Source of the DNA: Actinomycetota bacterium
Lineage (GTDB): Bacteria; Actinomycetota; Actinomycetes; S36-B12; GCA-2699445
Length of the DNA: 45,027 nt
Reading direction: 5' to 3'
NCBI GenBank assembly: GCA_020438795.1
Contig: JAGQTY010000025.1
Coordinates: forward strand, 1 to 45,027
Part shown: piece by piece, positions 25,454 through 32,313 of the stretch
Layout of the letters: every line of letters starts with the position of its first letter
How positions within the stretch are numbered: position 1 is the stretch's first letter
The notes under the pieces: model-generated
What the model was told of the DNA's origin: nothing
Seen by the model: only the letters and a program-made list of their open reading frames with translations
The model's database searches: none
Program-made: the position numbers and the translations under genes

Positions 25454-25740
25454 GCAACGTCGTCCAGATGCCGCGCAAGCGCAGAACGCCGGCCATCCTG
25501 CCCCTGGCCAGCGTGGTGATCGCGGCTTGCGTCAGTCTGGGGCTGCTGATAGTCAGTTTCAGGATCGGCGCCCTCGGTCTGGCCATGTCCGTGGCGCTGG
25601 CACTGGGCTTCCGGACCCTGTTGTCCGATGAGGCAGCTGGGCTTCTGCGGGTGCGCTCCCGGCCGGTGGATCTCTGCGTGCTCGGGGCACTCACCGCGCT
25701 GCTGCTCCTGCTGGCCATCATCGTGCCCGATCCCTCCTGA
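25450..25740 (+). CDS. DUF3017 family membrane protein
   Basis: This 96-residue protein has a basic N-terminus (about 1-15) and three hydrophobic segments at about 15-35, 38-55 and 73-93. Proteins of the DUF3017 family follow folD in many actinobacteria, and this one is joined to folD by ATGA. No function is known to me. The pairing suggests a link to one-carbon metabolism or the membrane, but nothing in the sequence proves it. Confidence 0.8.
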   Translation: MSNVVQMPRKRRTPAILPLASVVIAACVSLGLLIVSFRIGALGLAMSVALALGFRTLLSDEAAGLLRVRSRPVDLCVLGALTALLLLLAIIVPDPS

Positions 25741-25783
25741 GGCTGCGCGCGCACCCGTCGGCGCCGGCGGTCAGTGCCCTCGA

Positions 25784-25789
25784 TACCCT
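25784..25789 (+). promoter_or_regulatory. Candidate -10 box TACCCT for mdh-icd
   Basis: TACCCT fits TANNNT and lies 29 nt before ATG 25819 in the 78-nt gap after the DUF3017 gene. The leader holds GAGAGGGG at 25804-25811 as ribosome binding site, 7 nt before the ATG. Confidence 0.35.
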
Positions 25790-25818
25790 TGGAACCAGGA
25801 CATGAGAGGGGCGCCGTG

Positions 25819-26775
25819 ATGGCACGTTCGGGCAAGGTAACCGTGGTCGGTGCGGGATTCTATGGATCCACGACGGCGCAACGACTCGCCGAGATGGACA
25901 TCTTCGATGAGGTGGTGCTGACCGACATCATCGAGGGCAAGCCCGAGGGCCTCGCGCTCGACATGAATCAGTCACGTGAGATCGAGGGATTCGAGACCAA
26001 GGTCGTGGGCGCCACCACGGCACCTGACGGGGCGGGCTACGAGGCGATCGCCGGGTCCGATGTCGTGGTCATCACAGCCGGTCTTCCGCGCAAGCCCGGC
26101 ATGAGCCGCATGGACCTCATCGAGGTGAACGCCAAGATCATGCGCTCGGTCGCGGAGAACATTGCGAAGTACGCCCCCGACGCGGTGGTCATCAACGTCG
26201 CCAACCCGCTCGATGAGATGACGGCGCTGGCCCAGAAGGTGACGGGGTTCGACAGGAGCCGCATCATGGGGCAGGCCGGGATGCTCGACACTGCGAGGTT
26301 CACGAACTTCGTCGCCGAGAAGCTCGGCGTACCGGTCGGTTCGGTGAAGACGCTGACCCTGGGTTCGCACGGGGAGACGATGGTACCGGTTCCGTCGGCG
26401 TGCTCGGTCGACGGCAAGCCCCTGACGGAACTGCTGAGTGCCGCAGAGATCGACGACTTGGTGGACCGTACCCGCAAGGGCGGCGCGGAGATCGTCGCGC
26501 TGCTCAAGACAGGGTCCGCCTACTACGCTCCCTCCGCGGCGGCTGCGCGGATGGCGCAGGCGGTGATCCAGGACCACGGTTCGGTGCTGCCGGTCTGTGC
26601 CTGGGTCGACGGTGAGTACGGCATCTCCGGGGTCTACCTCGGCGTGCAGGCCGAGATCGGCAGAGAGGGCGTGCGCAAGGTCGTGGAGACCGACCTGACG
26701 CAGGACGAACTCGCGGCCCTGACGGAGGCTGCAGAGGCCGTGCGTGAGAAGCAGGCCACGGTCGCTGACCTGTAG
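25819..26775 (+). CDS. mdh: Malate dehydrogenase, LDH-like type
   Basis: This 318-residue NAD-dependent enzyme oxidises malate to oxaloacetate in the TCA cycle. The Rossmann loop VTVVGAGFYGSTTA is at 7-20 and the substrate loop LPRKPGMSRMDL at 89-100, with R91 in the position that selects malate over lactate; R97, R160 and the catalytic H184 in GSHGETMVP follow. The sequence resembles the LDH-like malate dehydrogenases (320-residue class) rather than the longer cytosolic type that I associate with Streptomyces. Start ATG 25819 follows GAGAGGGG; GTG 25816 is possible. It is followed by icd after 36 nt. Confidence 0.93.
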   Translation: MARSGKVTVVGAGFYGSTTAQRLAEMDIFDEVVLTDIIEGKPEGLALDMNQSREIEGFETKVVGATTAPDGAGYEAIAGSDVVVITAGLPRKPGMSRMDLIEVNAKIMRSVAENIAKYAPDAVVINVANPLDEMTALAQKVTGFDRSRIMGQAGMLDTARFTNFVAEKLGVPVGSVKTLTLGSHGETMVPVPSACSVDGKPLTELLSAAEIDDLVDRTRKGGAEIVALLKTGSAYYAPSAAAARMAQAVIQDHGSVLPVCAWVDGEYGISGVYLGVQAEIGREGVRKVVETDLTQDELAALTEAAEAVREKQATVADL

Positions 26776-26811
26776 CAGACGCCGACCCCACCAGCATCCC
26801 AGGAGAGAGCC

Positions 26812-28026
26812 ATGAGCAGGATCAAGGTAGCCAACCCCATCGTCGAGCTCGACGGTGACGAGATGACACGGATCATCTGGTCGTTCATCAAGGAGCAGTT
26901 GATCCTTCCCTACCTCGATGTGGACCTGAAGTACTACGACCTGGGCATCGTGGAGCGTGAGGCCACCGACGACCAGATCACCGTGGACGCCGCGAACGCG
27001 ATCAAGGAGTACGGGGTCGGCGTGAAGTGCGCGACGATCACGCCGGACGAGGCCAGGGTGGAGGAGTTCGGTCTGACCCGCATGTACCGGTCCCCGAACG
27101 GGACGATCCGCAACATCCTCGGTGGCGTCATCTTCCGCGAACCCATCATCATCGGCAATGTGCCGAGGCTGGTTCCGGGCTGGACCAAGCCGATCGTGGT
27201 CGGTCGTCACGCGTTCGGAGACCAGTACCGAGCCACCGACTTCAAGGTTCCGGGTGCGGGTACGCTCACGATGACCTACACCCCGGCCGACGGGTCGGAC
27301 CCGATGGAGATCGGCATCTACGACTTCCCCAGCAGCGGGGTGGCACTGGGTATGTACAACCTCGACGACTCGATCCGCGACTTCGCCCGGGCCTCGCTGC
27401 GCTACGGCCTGGCGCGCAACTATCCGGTCTACATGTCCACCAAGAACACCATCCTCAAGGCGTATGACGGGCGCTTCAAGGATCTGTTCGCGGAGATCTA
27501 CGAGACCGAGTTCAAGGCCGATTTCGAGGCCGCCGGGCTGACCTACGAGCACCGACTCATCGACGACATGGTGGCCGCGGCCATGAAGTGGGAGGGCGGC
27601 TACGTCTGGGCCTGCAAGAACTACGACGGTGACGTGCAGTCCGACACCGTCGCGCAGGGGTTCGGCTCTCTCGGGCTCATGACCAGTGTGCTCATGACCC
27701 CGGACGGCAAGACCGTGGAGGCGGAGGCAGCCCACGGCACCGTGACCCGGCACTACCGGCAGCATCAGCAGGGCAACCCCACATCCACCAACCCCATCGC
27801 GAGCATCTTCGCCTGGACCCGGGGTCTCAGCCACCGGGGACGGATGGACGGCACGCCCGATGTCTCCGATTTCGCCGACACCCTGGAGCGCGTCTGCATC
27901 GAGACTGTCGAGAGCGGCAAGATGACCAAGGACCTGGCGCTGCTGATAGGTGACGACCAGCCCTACCAGACCACCCAGGAGTTCCTGGCCAGCATCGACG
28001 GCAATCTGCAGGCAGCGATGCGCTGA
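26812..28026 (+). CDS. icd: NADP-dependent isocitrate dehydrogenase, homodimeric eukaryote-like type
   Basis: This 404-residue enzyme converts isocitrate to 2-oxoglutarate and CO2 in the TCA cycle. [14 protein letters not shown] opens the protein; [13 protein letters not shown] is the substrate loop, [14 protein letters not shown] follows, and [12 protein letters not shown] is the NADP-binding loop. Length and motifs match the subfamily II enzymes shared with eukaryotes, not the long monomeric type of corynebacteria and streptomycetes. ATG 26812 is preceded by AGGAGAGAG. It is probably cotranscribed with mdh. Confidence 0.96.
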   Translation: MSRIKVANPIVELDGDEMTRIIWSFIKEQLILPYLDVDLKYYDLGIVEREATDDQITVDAANAIKEYGVGVKCATITPDEARVEEFGLTRMYRSPNGTIRNILGGVIFREPIIIGNVPRLVPGWTKPIVVGRHAFGDQYRATDFKVPGAGTLTMTYTPADGSDPMEIGIYDFPSSGVALGMYNLDDSIRDFARASLRYGLARNYPVYMSTKNTILKAYDGRFKDLFAEIYETEFKADFEAAGLTYEHRLIDDMVAAAMKWEGGYVWACKNYDGDVQSDTVAQGFGSLGLMTSVLMTPDGKTVEAEAAHGTVTRHYRQHQQGNPTSTNPIASIFAWTRGLSHRGRMDGTPDVSDFADTLERVCIETVESGKMTKDLALLIGDDQPYQTTQEFLASIDGNLQAAMR

Positions 28027-28054
28027 CGACGGCCAGGCAACCACAGCGATCGTC

Positions 28055-28837
28055 GTGCGTGTCATCTCGGTCAACGTCAACGGGATCCGGGCGGCGCATC
28101 GCAACGGTGGTCTCGTTCAGCTGGTTGATGCCGATGTGCTGTGCCTGCAGGAGGTGCGGGCAGACCCCGAGCAGCTGGGGTCGGTGATCGAGGGCCTGCT
28201 GCCACACGAGTTCGTGGAGTTCGCCCCTTGTGTGGAGAAGGGCCGCAACGGGGTGGCGATTCTGAGTCGTTACCCTCTGCAACAGCGCGCCGACGAGCTT
28301 CCGGGTTTCGAAGGGTCAGGCAGGTTTCTGAGCTGTGTCGTGGCGACGCCCGTGGGCGAGGTCAACGTGTCCAACGTGTATGTGCCCAAGGGCTACGCCA
28401 CTCCGAAGAACACCGACGACCCGCGGGACCTCGCCAAGGCCGAATTCCTTGAGGCGCTCACGACCGAGCTGCCGGTCGCCCCGTCGCTGCTGTGCGGCGA
28501 TCTCAACATTGCGCATAGCCAGCTCGATCTGAGGAACTGGCGCGGCCGGATCGGGTATTCCGGCTTCCGGGAGACCGAGAGGGCCGTGCTGGACCGTTGG
28601 TCGGCCGACGGCTGGGTCGATCTGGTCCGCAGGGAACAGGGTCAGACCTCCGGTCCCTACACATGGTGGAGCTGGCGTGGCAAGGCCTTCGACAACGATG
28701 CCGGCTGGCGGATCGACTACATCTGGGCCAGCGCCGACCTCGCACAGCGGTGCTCGGGCACCGACGTGAGACGGGCGCCCAGCTATGACGAGCGCTGGAG
28801 CGATCACGCCCCCGTCGTGGCCGATTTCGACGACTGA
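28055..28837 (+). CDS. xth: Exodeoxyribonuclease III / AP endonuclease
   Basis: This 260-residue DNA repair enzyme cleaves 5' of abasic sites and trims 3' ends. Visible motifs are ISVNVNGIRAA at the start, CLQEVRAD (metal-binding Glu), VYVPKGYA, LCGDLNIAHSQLDL, the WWSWRGKAFDNDAGWRIDYIW stretch in part, and the final SDHAPVVADF with the catalytic His. GTG 28055 was chosen because the protein begins with the family's VRVISVN; there is no ribosome binding site, so it may depend on translation of icd, which ends 28 nt upstream. Confidence 0.93.
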   Translation: MRVISVNVNGIRAAHRNGGLVQLVDADVLCLQEVRADPEQLGSVIEGLLPHEFVEFAPCVEKGRNGVAILSRYPLQQRADELPGFEGSGRFLSCVVATPVGEVNVSNVYVPKGYATPKNTDDPRDLAKAEFLEALTTELPVAPSLLCGDLNIAHSQLDLRNWRGRIGYSGFRETERAVLDRWSADGWVDLVRREQGQTSGPYTWWSWRGKAFDNDAGWRIDYIWASADLAQRCSGTDVRRAPSYDERWSDHAPVVADFDD

Positions 28838-28888
28838 GAGCAGGCGGGACCGTGAAGACGGGAGCCGTGCTGCAGGTGTGAGACGTTG

Positions 28889-28923
28889 CATGATGCGAGC
28901 CCCCCCGACCGTGGTGCATCATG
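28889..28923. repeat. Inverted repeat CATGATGC / GCATCATG upstream of the CorC-type gene
   Basis: Perfect 8-bp arms at 28889-28896 and 28916-28923 flank a 19-nt C-rich centre, in the 116-nt gap between xth and the gene at 28954. It could be an operator with two half-sites about 27 bp apart, or a hairpin ending the xth transcript or controlling the next gene. No T-run follows. Confidence 0.45.
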
Positions 28924-28953
28924 GACTTGCTCCTTCGAGCGGATGTGTGAGGA

Positions 28954-30261
28954 ATGGCAGAGATCTGGCTCAATCTGGTGGCCGTGCTGTTCTTCGTCCT
29001 CATTGGTGGTTTCTTCGCGGCGGCGGAGATGGCACTGGTCTCCCTGAGGGAGAGCCAGATCGAGCACGTGAAGGAGGAGCATCCCCGCTCCGGTGCTCGC
29101 CTGGAGAAGCTCTTCAAGGACCCGAACCGGTTCCTGGCGGCAGTGCAGGTGGGAGTCACGCTGGCCGGGTTCATCTCGGCCGGTTTCGGTGCCTCCAGGA
29201 TCGCGCCGGAGATCGCTCCGTGGTTCGAGTCCCTCGGCCTGCCGGAGGGTCTCTCGGCCACCATCGCCTTCATCCTGGTGACCGTGGTCATCGCGTACCT
29301 GTCTTTGGTGCTCGGGGAGCTCGTCCCCAAGAGGCTGGCGTTGCAGCGCAGTGAGATGGTGGCCCGGCGGGTGTCCGGAGTGGTGGACTGGGTAGCGGTC
29401 CTGGCGACCCCGTTCATCTGGTTGCTGAGCGTGTCCACCGACGCGCTCGTCCGCGTGCTGGGTGGCGACCCGGACGTGGACCGGGAACGGATCACACAGG
29501 AGGAGCTGCGGGGCCTGGTGGCCAGCCATACCGAGCTGTCCGATCGTGAGCGGGAACTCATCGACGAGGTGTTCGATGCCGGGGACATGGAACTTCGCGA
29601 AGTGATGATCCCGCGCACGGAGGTGGCCTTCCTCAAGTCACGAACCACCCTGGGCGCCGCTGCCGCGGAGATCGCCAGTCAGCCGCACTCGCGGTTCCCT
29701 GTGATCAACCGCGGTCCGGACGACATCGTGGGATTCGTGCACATGCGCGACATCCTCAACCCTGCCGCACACTCCCGGAGCGCGACGGTCGGCTCACTGG
29801 CCAGAACAGTGCTCACGTTCCCCGGCACCAAGCGAGTCATTCCTGCCCTGACCGAGATGCGCGACTCGGGCGAGCATCTGGCCATCGTCATCGACGAGTA
29901 CGGTGGTACGGATGGCATCGTGACGCTGGAGGACCTGGTGGAGGAACTGGTCGGCGAGATCACCGACGAGTTCGACCCCGAGAAGCGGCCTGATGTACAG
30001 CTGACCGGCAGTGCGGAACTCGACGGTCTGCTCAACCTTGAAGATTTCGAGGAGCGGACCGGCCTGACGCTGCCGGAGGGTCCGTACGAGACTCTGGCCG
30101 GCTTCGTCGTCGACCGGCTCGGCCGGCTCCCACACCAGGGTGACACCATTCAGACGCAGGGCTATCTGTTCACGGTCGTTGAGATGGACAGCCGACGGAT
30201 CGAGCGAGTGCTGGTGGAGGCCCAGGCACCCGGTGTCGACGTCCGCCTCGATCAGGCATAG
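28954..30261 (+). CDS. CorC/HlyC-type membrane protein (CNNM + CBS pair + CorC_HlyC)
   Basis: This 435-residue protein has three parts. Residues 1-190 are a DUF21/CNNM membrane domain (AEMALVSLRESQIEHVK, GVTLAGFISAGFGA, LVLGELVPKRLALQR). Residues about 205-330 are two CBS modules (MIPRTEVAFLK, IVGFVHMRDIL, LAIVIDEYGGTDGIVTLEDL). The last 90 or so residues are a CorC_HlyC domain with FEERTGLTLPEG and TIQTQGYLFTVVEMDSRRI. The family is linked to magnesium or cobalt export; the old name hemolysin is misleading. ATG 28954 directly follows GTGAGGA, an unusually close ribosome binding site. Confidence 0.92.
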   Translation: MAEIWLNLVAVLFFVLIGGFFAAAEMALVSLRESQIEHVKEEHPRSGARLEKLFKDPNRFLAAVQVGVTLAGFISAGFGASRIAPEIAPWFESLGLPEGLSATIAFILVTVVIAYLSLVLGELVPKRLALQRSEMVARRVSGVVDWVAVLATPFIWLLSVSTDALVRVLGGDPDVDRERITQEELRGLVASHTELSDRERELIDEVFDAGDMELREVMIPRTEVAFLKSRTTLGAAAAEIASQPHSRFPVINRGPDDIVGFVHMRDILNPAAHSRSATVGSLARTVLTFPGTKRVIPALTEMRDSGEHLAIVIDEYGGTDGIVTLEDLVEELVGEITDEFDPEKRPDVQLTGSAELDGLLNLEDFEERTGLTLPEGPYETLAGFVVDRLGRLPHQGDTIQTQGYLFTVVEMDSRRIERVLVEAQAPGVDVRLDQA

Positions 30262-30295
30262 CGTGGCATCATGCGTGGAACTCCGGTATGCCGCG
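30262..30295 (+). terminator. Possible hairpin terminator after the CorC-type gene
   Basis: CGTGGCAT (30262-30269) can pair with ATGCCGCG (30288-30295) with one G-T wobble, around an 18-nt loop. It begins directly after the stop codon. There is no T-run, which is common in high-GC actinobacteria. Confidence 0.35.
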
Positions 30296-30355
30296 TGGCC
30301 CGGAGTGGGTCGGCTCGTCGGCTGCGGATCTGGCTGACCTGCAACGCGCTTGCGA

Positions 30356-30388
30356 TTGACCGACGACTCGGTGGTGCTGGGCTAGGGT
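30356..30388 (+). promoter_or_regulatory. Promoter candidate TTGACC-N21-TAGGGT, leaderless type
   Basis: TTGACC at 30356-30361 and TAGGGT at 30383-30388 are separated by 21 nt. Six nt after the -10 box comes GTG 30395, the spacing of a leaderless transcript. The same two boxes with the same 21-nt spacing occur at 32247-32279. The unusually long spacer makes the -35 assignment uncertain. Confidence 0.45.
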
Positions 30389-30394
30389 AGGGGT

Positions 30395-30562
30395 GTGTTT
30401 GAGGGGCTGAAGGTGGACCTGCCACTGCGCCACGGTGCAAGTAGGTGTACCGAAGCGCCCAGCGTCGGCTCAATGAAGATCAAGACGGTCGGCCCCCGTA
30501 CCCCATGCATGGCTCTTCGTGCCGTTGGCCGGCCTGTGGACCGGGTAGGGGTAGCGACATGA
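30395..30562 (+). CDS. Small ORF of 55 residues upstream of and coupled to a GT-C-like gene
   Basis: GTG 30395 opens 56 codons ending with TGA 30560-30562, which overlaps ATG 30559 of the next gene as ATGA. A TAGGGT box lies 6 nt before the GTG. The product begins MFEGLKVDLPLRHG and is basic, with two cysteines (18 and 38) and no hydrophobic segment. I recognise no family. The promoter position and the coupling are the evidence; codon content is not decisive at this length. It fills most of the otherwise gene-free stretch 30262-30558. Alternatives are a non-functional leader or a translated upstream ORF that only controls the next gene. Confidence 0.45.
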   Translation: MFEGLKVDLPLRHGASRCTEAPSVGSMKIKTVGPRTPCMALRAVGRPVDRVGVAT

Positions 30563-31920
30563 CTTCCAGGAATCTTCTTCGGTCGCGGCCGCAACCGGAG
30601 GCGCAGACGGACGTTGCTCCGTGGATTGCGGATCTTCGCAGCAGGAGCACCAAAGGGGCCGTCCCCTGGCGTTCATTGCTGGGTGCATTCCTGGTGCTGC
30701 TGGTACTCGGTCTGACCGTGAATTCGCTGTTGCTGCTCCGACTCCCCGGTCTTGGGCCAGTGGACTCGCACTCCTACGTGGACGCGTTGGATCGCGCACT
30801 TGACGGGCAGGCGGCGCACAGCACTGACACGATGGGCCCCGACAGCGCTTCGCTGATGCGGGAGAGGGGCATCCATTTCCCGGGACAACTGCACGAGCGC
30901 CGGGATTCTGGCCTGCTTGACATCTACGCAGAGGCGCACCTGACGAGCTACGTGCACCCACCCAGCTACTTCTTTCTCACCGCCGGCGTTGTCAAGGCGG
31001 TACAGGTCTTTCGCGCTGATGCCGACTGGTACGTCACCGGTCGGCTGGCGGGTGCTCTGTGGGCTGCTCTGGGCGGGATTCTGCTGGTCGCCCTCGGCTT
31101 GGTCTGGGGCGCTCCTGTCTGGCCCGCCACCAGCGTCGCAGCATGGGTGACGGTTCTTCCGCAACCGGTGCTGAACACGGCTTTCATCACACCCGGAGCT
31201 CTGACTCTGGCTGTCTCGGCCGCGGTCTTGCTGGGTCTCTCACTGTGGTGGCAGCGACGGATCTCCTGGTGGGCCCTGGCACCTTTCGGGGCTCTGACCA
31301 TCGCAATCAAGACGAACAACGCGGTGCTTGTCCCGCTGGCCCTGGGTGCCATCGTCGCCTTTGCCATCATGGGCCGGGCGAGGTGGCGGGACTCCCTGTC
31401 TGCCGGGGCTGCGTTCGTCGGCGGAGCCGCGGTTGCTTTCCTGGGCTGGCAGGCTTGGGCGGACCCGGTCACCTACAACTACCAGAATGACATCTTCGCT
31501 CAGCCACCTTCCCTGTCGGGGCTGCTCGATGCGTTGCAAGCCCCACTCGGATTCAACTCAGCATCATCCATGATCCGCACCATGCTGATCCACCAGCATG
31601 CTCTGGTCATTTGGTCAGCGACAATCATGACCCTTCTTCTGATCGGAGCCACGCTGTTCTGCCTACTGCGTTGCGGGCGCCACACGGTGGGAAGACTGGC
31701 CGGACTTGTCGCGCTGGGCACCATTGCCACAGCCGGGCTGCTCTTTTTCGCGTTCTCCTTGGTGCGGACCGGAGTTGTCCTTCCCCCCGCAGGGCGGTAT
31801 GCACTTCCCAGCCTCGCTTTCGTCGCTTGGCCGCTGCTGCTCCTTGCCGGCCACCGGGTGGTCTGGAGCACGGCGACAGTTGGCACGGCCGTCACTCTCA
31901 CAGGATGGCTTCTCCTGTAG
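30559..31920 (+). CDS. GT-C-like polytopic membrane protein, copy A of a three-gene family
   Basis: This 453-residue protein has about ten or eleven TM segments. TM1 lies at about 40-62. The first outer loop holds PGLGPVDSHSYVDALDRALDG with D69 and then YVHPPSYFFLTAG (HPP at 133-135); TGRLAGALWA follows. An acidic residue after TM1 and an HPP-type motif before TM2 recall the GT39/GT83 group of GT-C enzymes that use lipid-linked sugars. Starting at ATG 30559, D69 falls at the same position as in copy C, which supports this start over GTG 30445. Copies B (34013) and C (36636) share the whole plan. The function as a glycosyltransferase is inferred. Confidence 0.7.
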   Translation: MTSRNLLRSRPQPEAQTDVAPWIADLRSRSTKGAVPWRSLLGAFLVLLVLGLTVNSLLLLRLPGLGPVDSHSYVDALDRALDGQAAHSTDTMGPDSASLMRERGIHFPGQLHERRDSGLLDIYAEAHLTSYVHPPSYFFLTAGVVKAVQVFRADADWYVTGRLAGALWAALGGILLVALGLVWGAPVWPATSVAAWVTVLPQPVLNTAFITPGALTLAVSAAVLLGLSLWWQRRISWWALAPFGALTIAIKTNNAVLVPLALGAIVAFAIMGRARWRDSLSAGAAFVGGAAVAFLGWQAWADPVTYNYQNDIFAQPPSLSGLLDALQAPLGFNSASSMIRTMLIHQHALVIWSATIMTLLLIGATLFCLLRCGRHTVGRLAGLVALGTIATAGLLFFAFSLVRTGVVLPPAGRYALPSLAFVAWPLLLLAGHRVVWSTATVGTAVTLTGWLLL

Positions 31921-31925
31921 CGGGG

Positions 31926-31944
31926 GGTGAGCCACCGGCTCACC
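31926..31944 (+). terminator. GC-rich hairpin after GT-C copy A
   Basis: GGTGAGCC (31926-31933) and GGCTCACC (31937-31944) form a perfect 8-bp stem with a 3-nt loop, 5 nt after the TAG stop at 31918-31920. This is the clearest terminator-like hairpin in the window. There is no T-run after it. Confidence 0.6.
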
Positions 31945-31992
31945 GGGGTCCGGGTCGGCTCCCAGACCGCCGGTGCCCACGTTCACCGGGGG

Positions 31993-31998
31993 TAGGTT
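31993..31998 (+). promoter_or_regulatory. Leaderless-type -10 box TAGGTT for the DUF2277 gene
   Basis: TAGGTT is followed by 6 nt and ATG 32005, and no ribosome binding site is present, so the mRNA probably starts at the start codon. Confidence 0.5.
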
Positions 31999-32004
31999 TG
32001 GTTC

Positions 32005-32250
32005 ATGTGTAGAAACATCACCACGCTGCGTGGCCTCGAGCCACCCGCCACCGAGGCTGAGATCAGAGCAGCCTGCGAACAGTTCGTCCGCAAGGTTTCA
32101 GGTGTCACCAGGCCCTCGGCTCGCACCCGGGACGCCTTCGACGCGGCGGTGGGGGACACAGCCGCGGTGGTCACCGCGTTGCTGGTGGAGCTTCCTGCTC
32201 GGCAACGCCCACCCAAGACCGTCCCCCCGTTGCGTCGCCTCGCCGATTGA
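32005..32250 (+). CDS. DUF2277 family protein
   Basis: This 81-residue protein begins MCRNITTLRGLEPPATEAEI, the invariant start of DUF2277, followed by RKVSG and PSARTRDAFDAAV. The family is small, cytosolic and of unknown function, common in actinobacteria. It has its own leaderless-type promoter and sits between a terminator-like hairpin and the AftB-like gene. The TTGACC element proposed for the next promoter overlaps its last codons and stop. I see no reason to link it to the glycan genes. Confidence 0.88.
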   Translation: MCRNITTLRGLEPPATEAEIRAACEQFVRKVSGVTRPSARTRDAFDAAVGDTAAVVTALLVELPARQRPPKTVPPLRRLAD

Positions 32251-32279
32251 CCAAGATACTCCCGGTGGTCCTATAGGCT
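32247..32279 (+). promoter_or_regulatory. Promoter candidate TTGACC-N21-TAGGCT for the second AftB-like gene
   Basis: TTGACC (32247-32252) overlaps the stop of the DUF2277 gene; TAGGCT is at 32274-32279. The spacing and both boxes match the promoter at 30356, and both spacers contain ACTC and GGTGGT. The predicted leader of about 28 nt carries CAGGAG at 32301-32306, 7 nt before GTG 32314. Confidence 0.45.
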
Positions 32280-32313
32280 GGGACCTTCGGTTGCTTCAAT
32301 CAGGAGTGCAGGC

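Noticed and set aside
25972..28104. Long minus-strand open frame (710 codons) opposite mdh and icd
   Set aside because: It is rich in His, Arg, Val and Asp as antisense frames of high-GC genes are, resembles no family, and mdh and icd on the plus strand are certain.
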